Part shown: one piece after another, positions 1-7,283 of the stretch
Numbering within the stretch: position 1 is the first letter of the stretch
Layout: every line of letters starts with the position of its first letter
From: JAGDXZ01 sp049965975
GTDB taxonomy: Archaea > Micrarchaeota > Micrarchaeia > Micrarchaeales > CABMGC01
Assembly (NCBI GenBank): GCA_049965975.1
Contig: JBMFVN010000011.1
Coordinates: 1 to 16,709, forward strand
Reading direction: 5' to 3'
Length of the DNA stretch: 16,709 nucleotides
Position numbers and translations under genes: made by a program
Notes under the pieces: generated by a model
The model's input: the letters and a program-made list of their open reading frames with translations, nothing else
What the model was told of the DNA's origin: nothing
Databases searched by the model: none

Positions 1-656
1 CCTGCCTTCCTTAGCCTGAACTCGTAAGGCACTTCGCACAATCTTATGCTTTGCTTGTCTGCACACTTCAGGAAGTCGAACAATGCCTTGTAGCCTTGGC
101 CTACGAATCTGTTCTTGTTATTTGAGTAAACGCTTACAAAAAGCTTCCTCTCCACGCCGAAGAAACCTGAGAAAATGTCTGTGCTGCTTTGCTTGCCTCT
201 GAAAAAAAGAACGAGCTTGCCAAAGCCCATAAGGCTTTTTGAAATAAGCCTGCGATAAAATGGCCAATGCTTCTCCCTGGCTCTTACTGCAATTGCAAGA
301 TTGCTGCCATGCTTCAAGCAGCGCGCAAGCCTGCCAACTATCTCGGGCGGATGCTGCAGGTCAGCATCCATGACTATTGCATATTTGGTATTTGCCATTT
401 TGATGCCGTGCACTATGCTCGCGGTAAGCCCTCTTTGAAGGCCCATTGCCTTTCTGTCTATAAACGCAACTGCGCTGCTAGCCTTGCTTATCTTTTGAAC
501 AACGACCTTTGTTCTGTCAGAAGAGCCGTCATCCATAACAAGAATATGAATGCCTTTATAGTGGCTTAGCAGGTAATTTAGCAATTCGCCTATTGTCGCC
601 TCTTCATTCAGCGTTGGCAGCACAACAGTGAAGTCCTCATAACGCGCGTGCTGCAT
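1..656 (-). CDS. Family 2 glycosyltransferase, dolichol-phosphate-mannose-synthase-like (3' end outside window)
   Basis: The 218 readable codons give a GT-A fold glycosyltransferase. The N-terminus has the family 2 pattern VVLPTLNEEATIGELL (about residues 11-26), a nucleotide-sugar segment VMDDGSSDRT (40-49) and the metal-binding DxD in VMDADLQHPPEIV (D97, D99). This layout matches DPM1/ArnC-like enzymes, which move a sugar from a nucleotide donor to a polyprenyl-phosphate carrier at the cytoplasmic membrane face. The ATG at 656 follows the flippase stop codon by 4 nt, and that TGA overlaps the ribosome-site-like ATGA, so translation is probably coupled. It is the last visible gene of an operon with two flippases, which suggests it builds a lipid-linked sugar for surface glycans or N-glycosylation. 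The C-terminus is cut by the window edge, so any C-terminal membrane segments cannot be judged. The exact sugar and acceptor are not readable. Confidence 0.9.
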   Translation of the reverse strand, partial: MQHARYEDFTVVLPTLNEEATIGELLNYLLSHYKGIHILVMDDGSSDRTKVVVQKISKASSAVAFIDRKAMGLQRGLTASIVHGIKMANTKYAIVMDADLQHPPEIVGRLARCLKHGSNLAIAVRAREKHWPFYRRLISKSLMGFGKLVLFFRGKQSSTDIFSGFFGVERKLFVSVYSNNKNRFVGQGYKALFDFLKCADKQSIRLCEVPYEFRLRKA

Positions 657-660
657 AGGC

Positions 661-2229
661 TCATCTCGCAAACAGCATTGAATAATTAAGAAGCAACTTT
701 ATCAGCTTGCCAACAACAGGCACTTTTGAAACAATGTTGCTTAGGCGTGCGGCATCGCTTGCTGAGAGCGCTCTTACAAGTGCTGCTATTGGCGGATATG
801 CTACAAAAACCAATACAAAGGCTATGATGAGCTTATATGTGGTATAAATACCAGAAAGCAGAACTGGAAGCAAAACTAGCGCAAGCAAAGCATTTGCTAG
901 CAAGACCTTGTAGACTCTCTTCATCTTTATCTTTATGCCTTCTTTGCTTACTTCACGTAAGTACAAGTAATCTGAAAGCAACGCGCCGAAGAAGTAAAGA
1001 ACAGCTATAGCTCCGAGCGCACCGAAACGCGGTATGAGCAGAAAGGCTAGAGCGAGCTCTGAAATGCCTATCGTTGCAGAAAATTCCAAGACCCTTTTGA
1101 CCTTGGCTTTACCGAGCACGAAAGAGCTTGCTGGAGCTCCTAGCATAGTGAACAAGACTGAAAAGCTCATAAGGGCTATGTAAACATATACGCTTGTGTA
1201 TTCAGGAAAAACAGTAAGCATAATAGCGTGAGCAAACATAGTGAAAAACAGAACAAAAGGCGTGCCAAACAAGAAGATCACATAGAGTATGTATGAAAAA
1301 ATGCTGCTGAGCTCGCTGGAGTGCCTGTCCTTTGCTAGCATGCCTGAAAAGAAAGGCAGCATGACTATGAGAGAACCAGTAAACACGCCAAGTATGCTCG
1401 CAACTTTAGACGCAACCCCGTAATTGCCAACGGTGCTCGACAAGGTGTATATGCCGAGCAAAATAACTGCTATGTTAGAAGGAAGCGAGCCTATAAAGTT
1501 TGACCCTGCTATCGGCAGAGAGAAGGAGAAAATGGACCTTGCACGCTTTAATAAATTGCCCACGCGCAGCTTGAGTCTTGTGTGCCTGCTTATAAGAAGC
1601 AGCAAGACGAGCGTGCCTATTACAAGACCCGAGAATAAGCCAAGCACAGCGCCAAGAACTCCGTAGCCCAGAAGCACGAGAGTTATGCTTACTGCGGTTT
1701 GAGTGAGCGTGTATACCGCGCTTGCCAGAGCACTGCCCTTTCCGTCGTTGAACCCTATCAGGGCGCCATGGCCAGTTCCGTAAAGCATAGAGAACAGAAT
1801 GCCTGAAACAGCAACGCACAATACAAGCAATTCCGAACTACTGTGGAATATAAGGTTTGACAAATAGCCAGAGGCGAGCAGGCCTATTATTACAATTGCC
1901 AGAGAAAGCAATGCGATAGTAATGAAGCCGGAGCTCACTATGTCGCTAAGCTCCTGCTTATCCTTGACTAGCGTAACAGGTATTTGCCTTTCCAAATATG
2001 TTGCTACCCCGAAATTTCCTACGGCACCGAAGGCCCCTGCAATGCTTACGGCAATCATGTATACGCCGTAGCCTGAAGGCCCAAGTAGCCTAGCGATAAC
2101 TATGAAAGCCGCACCGTAAACCAGAAGAGTGAATATGCCGCTGAACGCAAGGTAAGAGGCAGTGCTGGTCGCTACTGCACCAGACTCCTCCAATTCCTCT
2201 ATGCTTTCTTCATTCTGCTCGTAATCCAT
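661..2229 (-). CDS. MOP-superfamily polysaccharide/lipid-linked glycan flippase (Wzx-like), copy A
   Basis: The 522-residue protein is almost entirely hydrophobic, with about 12-14 predicted membrane segments after a short acidic N-terminus. It shows the Wzx/RfbX-type signature ARLLGPSGYGVYMIAVS near residues 47-63, where the first helix enters the family fold, followed by a charged loop before the next segment. Proteins of this family flip polyprenyl-linked oligosaccharides across the cytoplasmic membrane. It begins at ATG 2229, four nucleotides after the stop of the upstream flippase, whose TGA is part of a GTGA ribosome-site-like element. It is followed 4 nt later by a family 2 glycosyltransferase, so all three are likely cotranscribed. 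It is a diverged paralogue of the upstream gene (shared LLGPSGYG and a similar SSG.I segment near residue 100). The substrate is unknown. Confidence 0.9.
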   Translation of the reverse strand: MDYEQNEESIEELEESGAVATSTASYLAFSGIFTLLVYGAAFIVIARLLGPSGYGVYMIAVSIAGAFGAVGNFGVATYLERQIPVTLVKDKQELSDIVSSGFITIALLSLAIVIIGLLASGYLSNLIFHSSSELLVLCVAVSGILFSMLYGTGHGALIGFNDGKGSALASAVYTLTQTAVSITLVLLGYGVLGAVLGLFSGLVIGTLVLLLLISRHTRLKLRVGNLLKRARSIFSFSLPIAGSNFIGSLPSNIAVILLGIYTLSSTVGNYGVASKVASILGVFTGSLIVMLPFFSGMLAKDRHSSELSSIFSYILYVIFLFGTPFVLFFTMFAHAIMLTVFPEYTSVYVYIALMSFSVLFTMLGAPASSFVLGKAKVKRVLEFSATIGISELALAFLLIPRFGALGAIAVLYFFGALLSDYLYLREVSKEGIKIKMKRVYKVLLANALLALVLLPVLLSGIYTTYKLIIAFVLVFVAYPPIAALVRALSASDAARLSNIVSKVPVVGKLIKLLLNYSMLFAR

Positions 2230-2233
2230 TTAT

Positions 2234-3814
2234 TCACGCACGTACAAATTTCGCAATGTAATCTATTAATTTGTTGGCAGCACCAGCATGCGCGTAGCCT
2301 GAAAAGCTTCTTCTCAGTTCTTTCAAGTTTTCCTTCTTAAGCACACCTAAAAAGCCGAGAAGCGGCGGATAAAGCAGGATGAGCACTAAAACACCGTAAA
2401 CAAGGGCAATTGCGTTGCTGCCTATAAGATTGCCAAAAAGAAGAACCAAGCCAAGAATGGTGTTAGCTAGAAAAGCCTTTAAGACGAGCATGCCGTTGAA
2501 CCTTGCAGAAATAAGCCTACTGACACCAAACAAGAATATTGCAGTATACACGATGCTACCAAGGAAGAAAATGGCAATTATTGCACCGATTACCTTGAAA
2601 ACAGGCACGAGAACCAGCAAAAAAGCAAGCTGGGCTACTACGCTTATGGCAGAATAAAGCATTACTTTTCCTGTTTCGTTGCCAGCGACGAGCAATGATG
2701 AGGCGAACTTGCCAAGTATCAGTATCACGGCACCCAAGGCTATGAGGCTAAGGTACAAAGGCGCATAGGCATACCTGCTTGAGAAGAACAGGAACACTAT
2801 GGGCTTTGAAAGCGCAGCTATGAAAACAAGGAAAGGCAAGCTTACTACGAGCGAGTAAAGCATGAGAGAGCTATAGGCTCTTGCCACATGCTTTCTGTCG
2901 TTAGCAATGACAAAAGAAAATCCTGAAAGAAGCGTAAGGTAAAAAGTCGCATAAAGGGCGTTTAGCGCAAACGTGCTTCTTGTCGCTATTCCGTAGTTTC
3001 CAACAAGCGCAGACGTTACGTAAATTCCAAGAAGCAGGGCCGAAAACTGCGTAACGCTGCTGCCCATTATGTTAGTTATCGCAAGAGGCATGCTGAACCT
3101 GAATGCATAACTAAGAGAGCTTTTACTTGGCAAAGCCTTGAGAAAATTGCCAAATCCGAAAAATTTGAAAATAGCATAAGCGCCGTACACAAAGCCACAC
3201 AAATAGCCAAGCACAATTCCGGCTACCGCGCCGTTTGCACCATAGCCTAAAATTATTAGCAGTATTCCCGCAACAAGCTGCACTGAGTTTTCTATTATTG
3301 TTGCAATGGCCATTAGCTTAGCCTTTCCGAGGCCTATCAAAGCCCCAGTCATTGAGCCGAAAGGCACTGCAAACAATATGACCAAAGAAGCGAGCGCTAG
3401 CGAGAAGAAGGTAATGCCTGCCTTGGCATAAGCGCTTGCTATTACAAAACCTACTCCAAGGCCTATGCCCATTGTTAGAACACCGAAAGCGAGGCTTAGA
3501 ATCAAGCCCGACGAAGCCGTTTCCAGCAGCTTCTTTTTGTTATCTGAATATTGTATAAGGTGCTTGTTTAGGAACTGGCCGAACCCGTAGCTCGAAGCAG
3601 CGTCTATCAAGAGATAGTAGCTTACCGCAATGGTATATGTGCCGTAGCCTGAAGGACCAAGTAGCCTTGCTACTACTATAATGGTAACAAGGCCTATTAC
3701 AAAGCCTGAGAAATTTCCAAGAAGAACCCCAGCACCAGTGCTGACTAGCCGCTTTCCTAGACTCTGCATCTTGCCTGCAGGTTTTCCAGCACGTGAATTT
3801 TTTTGTTTTCCCAC
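2234..3814 (-). CDS. MOP-superfamily polysaccharide/lipid-linked glycan flippase (Wzx-like), copy B
   Basis: The protein has 526 residues and about 12-14 membrane segments. A basic, polar N-terminus (MGKQKNSRAGKPAGK) is followed by VVARLLGPSGYGTYTIAVS, the same family signature as in the downstream paralogue. The expected role is translocation of a lipid-linked glycan across the cytoplasmic membrane. The start is GTG at 3814: it is the only start in this frame that covers the domain, with a GTGA element about 6 nt upstream and a TATA-like sequence about 45 nt upstream. This is the first gene of the flippase B - flippase A - glycosyltransferase operon, divergent from the large membrane protein gene at 3927. 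Two adjacent non-identical flippases may handle two glycans or work as a pair. The sequence does not decide this. Confidence 0.9.
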   Translation of the reverse strand: MGKQKNSRAGKPAGKMQSLGKRLVSTGAGVLLGNFSGFVIGLVTIIVVARLLGPSGYGTYTIAVSYYLLIDAASSYGFGQFLNKHLIQYSDNKKKLLETASSGLILSLAFGVLTMGIGLGVGFVIASAYAKAGITFFSLALASLVILFAVPFGSMTGALIGLGKAKLMAIATIIENSVQLVAGILLIILGYGANGAVAGIVLGYLCGFVYGAYAIFKFFGFGNFLKALPSKSSLSYAFRFSMPLAITNIMGSSVTQFSALLLGIYVTSALVGNYGIATRSTFALNALYATFYLTLLSGFSFVIANDRKHVARAYSSLMLYSLVVSLPFLVFIAALSKPIVFLFFSSRYAYAPLYLSLIALGAVILILGKFASSLLVAGNETGKVMLYSAISVVAQLAFLLVLVPVFKVIGAIIAIFFLGSIVYTAIFLFGVSRLISARFNGMLVLKAFLANTILGLVLLFGNLIGSNAIALVYGVLVLILLYPPLLGFLGVLKKENLKELRRSFSGYAHAGAANKLIDYIAKFVRA

Positions 3815-3856
3815 AGCACGTCACGAGAACAGCAATTGCATATAAGAAGAGTTCTG

Positions 3857-3868
3857 ATAAATATTTAT
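3857..3868 (-). promoter_or_regulatory. TATA-like palindrome, probable promoter of the flippase operon
   Basis: The perfect palindrome ATAAATATTTAT is centred about 48 nt upstream of the GTG at 3814. With the usual archaeal spacing of about 26 nt from TATA to transcription start, the start would fall near 3836, leaving a leader of about 22 nt that contains the GTGA ribosome-site-like element. Being palindromic, it could also be bound in the opposite orientation. Confidence 0.55.
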
Positions 3869-3896
3869 ACATGCACAACGGCAAAGAGAGCCAACC

Positions 3897-3908
3897 TTAA
3901 TTAATATT
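3897..3908 (+). promoter_or_regulatory. TATA-like box of the large membrane protein gene, spaced for a leaderless mRNA
   Basis: TTAATTAATATT is centred about 25 nt before the ATG at 3927, the usual distance from an archaeal TATA box to the transcription start. No GGTGA-like element lies just before that ATG. Both facts point to a transcript beginning at or next to the start codon. Confidence 0.5.
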
Positions 3909-3926
3909 TGTTCAAATATTACTTAC

Positions 3927-6134
3927 ATGCATTTCAGCGGCAACTATAAAGAGATTAGAGGCGTGCTAAAGTCGTATGGGCTGCTTGCCTTAGTTTATCT
4001 GATGTTTGCAGCAGTATTCTTCTGGCCTATTTTTGACGGCAGGCTTCCTGGAATTGGCGGCGATGCGTACCAAAGCGCATGGGAGCTTTGGTGGGTCTCA
4101 TACGCTACTTTTGTATTGCACACAAATCCTTACTTTACCAATTACATACTCTATCCTGTTGGCGCTAGCCTGATAACTCAGACAATGGCACCAATAGCAG
4201 GAATAGTTTCGGCACCCCTCGAGGCTATAGGCTCTGCAGCAGCACTAAACTTTACTTTCTTGCTAGGCTTCATGCTTTCTGGAGTTTTTGCTTATGCACT
4301 TATATTTTACATTACCCACAACAAAATGGCATCTTTCCTTGGTGGCTTTGTATACGCTTTCAGCCCAATACATGTGGTACAGGCACTGGGCCATTTGCAA
4401 TATACAAACATAGAATTCATACCTTTGTTCCTGCTTTTCTTCTTTAAGCTCGCAGACGAGAAAAAGCAGAAATATGCGCTTTATGCCGCAATTTCTTTCG
4501 TATTGCTCACTTTCATGGGGGACATAGAACAGGCACTCATGACCATTGTGCTCTTATTTTTCATAATAGTTTACATGCTGTTTAGAAAACAAGAAAGGCA
4601 CAAGATAGCAAACCTAAAGTTCCTTGGCCTGTTCTTGGAGCTTGTAGTGCTTACCGCGCTTATAGGCTCGCCAGGATTTGTCAGCATTGCAACGCACCTA
4701 AGCAACGAGACGCTTGCAACTGTAAATGCACAGGCAGGCCTTCAGTACAACGAACTATACAGTCCAGATCTGGCTTCTTTCTTCACTCCTTCGCTTACCA
4801 ACGGCCTGCTTAGAAGCATTCCGCAAGCCAATATACGCATATACAAAAATGATCCTGCTGAAACAACCTCTTATGTCGGCTATGTTGTTATGCTTGTTGC
4901 GGCATACGCCCTTTATGCCGACTATAAGAAAGAAAAGCTCAGGAACATTGGCATGTTTGCCTTTGCGCTATTTTTCCTTCTTTGGCTTACAATAGGCCCA
5001 TATCTTTGGGTCAACGGAACGCTTACCAAAATACCTGGCATTTATCTGCTATACAGCAAAATACCGTTTTTCAATGTTTTGAGAGAGCCAGGAAGGTTTG
5101 ACGTTGTGGCTGAGCTCATGCTTGCAATACTCTTTGCTTACGGCCTTGTCGAGCTCCAAAAGAATATAAGCAGCTACAAAGAATATGTAATGCCGCTAGC
5201 TTTTGTCATTTTGCTTGTAGAGTATTTCGCCATGCCAACTTCGATGGCGATGGTAAATTCTGAATTTTCGAGCACACACATACCAAAAGCATATTACGAA
5301 TTGGCAAATCTGCCTGGCAAGTCAACTATTCTGCTTTTGCCTACTGCAACAAACTATGCAAATGCCACAGTGCCCAATCTTTATCCTGGCCTTTCGCTTT
5401 ATTACCAAACGGCATTTAAGAAGCCTATTATTGGCGGCTACGCAACTAGGGAGAACGCGACTCAGCTGTTTTCCATAAGCAACATACCTCTTGTTGCATC
5501 TGCCTATTACCTTGAGACGGGGCAGGGCCTTGTGTACGCATCTCCGATAATAGAGAATTATACCAACGTAACGAAATTCTTGCTCGCTGCGTACAATACG
5601 ACGTTTGTGGGAGTAATAAGGCAAGCTTATACGCCAAGCGAGCTTGAAAACCTATCAAGCTATCTTTACAGCGTTTTCGGTGCTCCGGTTTATGAGAGCA
5701 ATACTACTATAATATTCTCTACAGTGCAAGCGCTGAAAAACGTAAGCAAGACCACAGTGGCATATTCGCCAGTTCTTGTGGACAGCTATGCAAGCGTGTG
5801 GCAGCCGGGCTGGCTAATTTGCAGCAACCCAGTAACTTGCAATTCGACGTTTCAAAGCATGTGGTGGGGCGTAAACCCCGCTTTCGTTGAAATATATGCG
5901 CCAAAGCAAGAGAACCTGACTATAAGAATGAATGCAATGTCTTATGGCACGACAGCAAGCGAATACATATATTTCGATGACAGAGTCATAAGGCTGCTTC
6001 AGCTTTCGCCTACGCCTAGCAGCGTAATCATGAACGTTACAGCAATGCCAGGAATTAACCCGCTCGTATTTGAGCCAGTAAGCAATTATCAGAACTTTGG
6101 CGTAAGGAATCTTACAGTAAGCCTGCAAGGCTGA
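3927..6134 (+). CDS. Large multi-spanning membrane protein, GT-C glycosyltransferase-like, with sequon-rich outer domain
   Basis: The 735 residues fall into an N-terminal membrane half (about residues 15-435, 11-12 hydrophobic segments) and a C-terminal soluble part (about 440-735). The first loop holds GGDAYQSAWELWW (44-56), with an acidic residue where GT-C transferases carry their catalytic Asp. Other landmarks are FSPIHVVQALGHLQYTN (145-161) and LREPGRF (385-391), patterns seen in GT-C/YfhO-like membrane proteins that use polyprenyl-phosphate sugars. The WWDYG motif of oligosaccharyltransferase AglB is absent, so it is not a canonical AglB. The C-terminal part contains 12 N-x-S/T sites and a close cysteine pair (C632, C638), suggesting it faces outward and is glycosylated. 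The gene is divergent from the flippase operon, which supports a role in surface glycan assembly. The transferase assignment is an inference. Confidence 0.7.
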   Translation: MHFSGNYKEIRGVLKSYGLLALVYLMFAAVFFWPIFDGRLPGIGGDAYQSAWELWWVSYATFVLHTNPYFTNYILYPVGASLITQTMAPIAGIVSAPLEAIGSAAALNFTFLLGFMLSGVFAYALIFYITHNKMASFLGGFVYAFSPIHVVQALGHLQYTNIEFIPLFLLFFFKLADEKKQKYALYAAISFVLLTFMGDIEQALMTIVLLFFIIVYMLFRKQERHKIANLKFLGLFLELVVLTALIGSPGFVSIATHLSNETLATVNAQAGLQYNELYSPDLASFFTPSLTNGLLRSIPQANIRIYKNDPAETTSYVGYVVMLVAAYALYADYKKEKLRNIGMFAFALFFLLWLTIGPYLWVNGTLTKIPGIYLLYSKIPFFNVLREPGRFDVVAELMLAILFAYGLVELQKNISSYKEYVMPLAFVILLVEYFAMPTSMAMVNSEFSSTHIPKAYYELANLPGKSTILLLPTATNYANATVPNLYPGLSLYYQTAFKKPIIGGYATRENATQLFSISNIPLVASAYYLETGQGLVYASPIIENYTNVTKFLLAAYNTTFVGVIRQAYTPSELENLSSYLYSVFGAPVYESNTTIIFSTVQALKNVSKTTVAYSPVLVDSYASVWQPGWLICSNPVTCNSTFQSMWWGVNPAFVEIYAPKQENLTIRMNAMSYGTTASEYIYFDDRVIRLLQLSPTPSSVIMNVTAMPGINPLVFEPVSNYQNFGVRNLTVSLQG

Positions 6135-6174
6135 AATAATTTATTTATGACTTTAAACGAATTTGCACACTAGC

Positions 6175-6183
6175 TTTAAAATA
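6175..6183 (+). promoter_or_regulatory. TATA-like box of the TRAM gene
   Basis: TTTAAAATA is centred about 48 nt before the GTG at 6227, predicting a transcription start near 6205 and a leader of about 22 nt that includes the GGTGA element at 6218-6222. Confidence 0.5.
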
Positions 6184-6226
6184 CTATTTTTAGATAATGC
6201 TAATTGCAAGGTGGAAAGGTGAGTAG

Positions 6227-6478
6227 GTGGGCGAGAACGAGTTGGAAGAAGGCAAGGTATACGAGATAAGCATAAACGCGAAGAACATGCATGGAGAAGG
6301 CATAGGAAAGATTTACGACAATGTAGTCTTTGTCAAAAATGCGAAGACTAAGGTAGGAAAAACGTACAAGGTAAGAATAGTCAAGGTATACAGGACTTTT
6401 GCATACGCTGAACTGCTTGATGACGCCCAAAACAGCAAGTATTTTATAGGTAATGGTAGCTTAGTAATAACAACTTAA
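6227..6478 (+). CDS. Small TRAM-domain RNA-binding protein
   Basis: The 83-residue protein is essentially one TRAM domain. After a short acidic start (MGENELEEG) come the strands KVYEISINAKNMHGEGIGKIYDN, VVFVKNA, KVGKTYKVRIVKVYRTFAYAEL. The G-x-GIGK-x-x-x-x-VVFV...GK pattern is the hallmark of TRAM, a small beta-barrel that binds RNA. Stand-alone TRAM proteins of this size are common in euryarchaea and related lineages, and some act as RNA chaperones or in cold adaptation. The GTG start at 6227 is supported by a perfect GGTGA four nucleotides upstream. It has its own TATA-like element, and the next gene on the same strand is the first proteasome beta subunit. The last eleven residues leave the domain core and are not recognised. 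Confidence 0.88.
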   Translation: MGENELEEGKVYEISINAKNMHGEGIGKIYDNVVFVKNAKTKVGKTYKVRIVKVYRTFAYAELLDDAQNSKYFIGNGSLVITT

Positions 6479-6489
6479 GGCCTTTAAGG

Positions 6490-6543
6490 CAGGGCAGCTA
6501 AGGTTTTAGTTTGTTTGTTCTGCTCTGGATTTTATTTATTTTC
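6490..6543 (+). terminator. Possible hairpin plus T-rich tract after the TRAM gene
   Basis: Arms CAGGGCAG (6490-6497) and CTGCTCTG (6520-6527) pair over 8 positions with one G-U, around a 22-nt T-rich loop, and are followed by a T-rich stretch to about 6543. This could end the TRAM transcript. The large loop weakens the case, and the same T-rich stretch also looks like a promoter element for the next gene. Confidence 0.3.
6530..6540 (+). promoter_or_regulatory. Candidate TATA-like box of the first proteasome beta gene
   Basis: TTTTATTTATT is centred about 46 nt before the ATG at 6581, which would give a transcription start near 6561 and a leader of about 20 nt carrying GGCGA at 6572-6576. 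The element is T-rich and overlaps a possible upstream terminator tract, so the call is tentative. Confidence 0.35.
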
Positions 6544-6580
6544 GTTACTAACGTTTAATTTATTATTCCAAGGCGAATTG

Positions 6581-7264
6581 ATGCCAAACGATGAATTAGC
6601 AGGAAGAGTGTTAAAGGGCACAACTACAATAGGCATTGTGTGCTCAGATGGCATAGTAATGGGAGCAGATTCAAGGGCAAGCATGGAACTTGGCGGCTTT
6701 GAAATGCCTGCACTTGTATCGAGCAAAGAAGCCGTAAAAGTTTATAAGATAGATGAAAACCTTGGCATGACAATTGCCGGTGAAGTAGGCTTTGCCATCT
6801 ACATGGTAAAGCAGCTCAAAGTGCAGAACGAGCTGTACAAGATGAGTGAAAACAGGCCGATGTCACCAGGCGCGGCGTCTGCTCTTGTATCGCTAATACT
6901 TCAGGACAACAAATGGCCTTTGCTCTCTTCTGGAGAAGGGCTTGTAGTGCAGTTCATAATAGGGGGCCTTGACAATAATACTCCTGAACTTTACTACCTT
7001 GACCCTTATGATGGAGCAGTAAAGGAGACAAAGTTCTTTTCTTCGGGCTCAGGCTCTACAACTGCATTGGGCTATCTTGAAAATGTATACGTGCCGGGCA
7101 TGACAACAGAAGAAGGGGTAAGGCATGCAGTGAAGGCTTTGCAAACAGCAATGAAAAGGGACTCGGCAACAGGAAATGAAATAAGAATAGTGGCAATAAC
7201 GAAGAAGGGATTCAAGGAGTATACAAAGGAAGAGCTTGAAGCGCTTAGAGGCTCTGGCAAATAA
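6581..7264 (+). CDS. psmB: Proteasome beta subunit 1 (20S core protease)
   Basis: The 227-residue precursor has a 13-residue propeptide (MPNDELAGRVLKG) followed by mature TTTIGIVCSDGIVMGADSRAS. The nucleophile Thr1, Asp17 and the Lys33 equivalent (in EAVKVYKID) are all present, as are the later GSGSTTALGYLE and RDSATG segments. It should therefore be a self-processing, active N-terminal nucleophile hydrolase in the beta ring of the 20S proteasome. The start is ATG 6581: GGCGA lies four nucleotides upstream, and the longer open frame to 6515 would add an implausible hydrophobic extension. Compared with its tandem neighbour and with typical archaeal beta subunits it has seven extra residues (mature 25-31) between Asp17 and Lys33, close to the substrate pocket. 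The second beta gene follows after 19 nt (7 nt if the upstream ATG is used), so the two are probably cotranscribed. Confidence 0.95.
   Translation: MPNDELAGRVLKGTTTIGIVCSDGIVMGADSRASMELGGFEMPALVSSKEAVKVYKIDENLGMTIAGEVGFAIYMVKQLKVQNELYKMSENRPMSPGAASALVSLILQDNKWPLLSSGEGLVVQFIIGGLDNNTPELYYLDPYDGAVKETKFFSSGSGSTTALGYLENVYVPGMTTEEGVRHAVKALQTAMKRDSATGNEIRIVAITKKGFKEYTKEELEALRGSGK
6629..6657 (+). repeat. 29-nt identical block, copy 1 (psmB 5' region)
   Basis: These 29 bases, encoding the IGIVCSDGIV segment after Thr1, are identical to 7326-7354 in the second beta gene, including all synonymous positions. Confidence 0.85.
7194..7239 (+). repeat. 46-nt identical block, copy 1 (psmB 3' region)
   Basis: This block encodes AITKKGFKEYTKEELE near the C-terminus of beta subunit 1. 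It is identical base for base to 7852-7897, although the genes differ strongly in between. It points to recent duplication or gene conversion and is a possible recombination site 658 bp from its copy. Confidence 0.88.
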
Positions 7265-7283
7265 TGCTTGAATGGGTGAATGC

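Noticed and set aside
267..569. 100-codon plus-strand frame at the left end
   Set aside because: The minus strand here reads as a clean glycosyltransferase with DxD motif, so this is its shadow.
3540..3884. 114-codon minus-strand frame overlapping the flippase B start
   Set aside because: It is out of frame with the flippase family signature, lacks any domain, and would span the likely TATA box.
3927..6134. Large membrane protein as oligosaccharyltransferase AglB
   Set aside because: It lacks the WWDYG-type catalytic motif. The WWG near residue 646 is in a different context in the soluble domain.
6479..6495. Short palindrome GCCTTTAAGGC after the TRAM gene as an operator
   Set aside because: It is only 11 nt in AT-rich surroundings, without a second copy in the window, so chance is a sufficient explanation.
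6515..6580. Upstream extension of proteasome beta subunit 1 as a signal peptide
   Set aside because: The hydrophobic extension starts without a ribosome site and overlaps the T-rich promoter/terminator stretch. ATG 6581 gives a normal propeptide.
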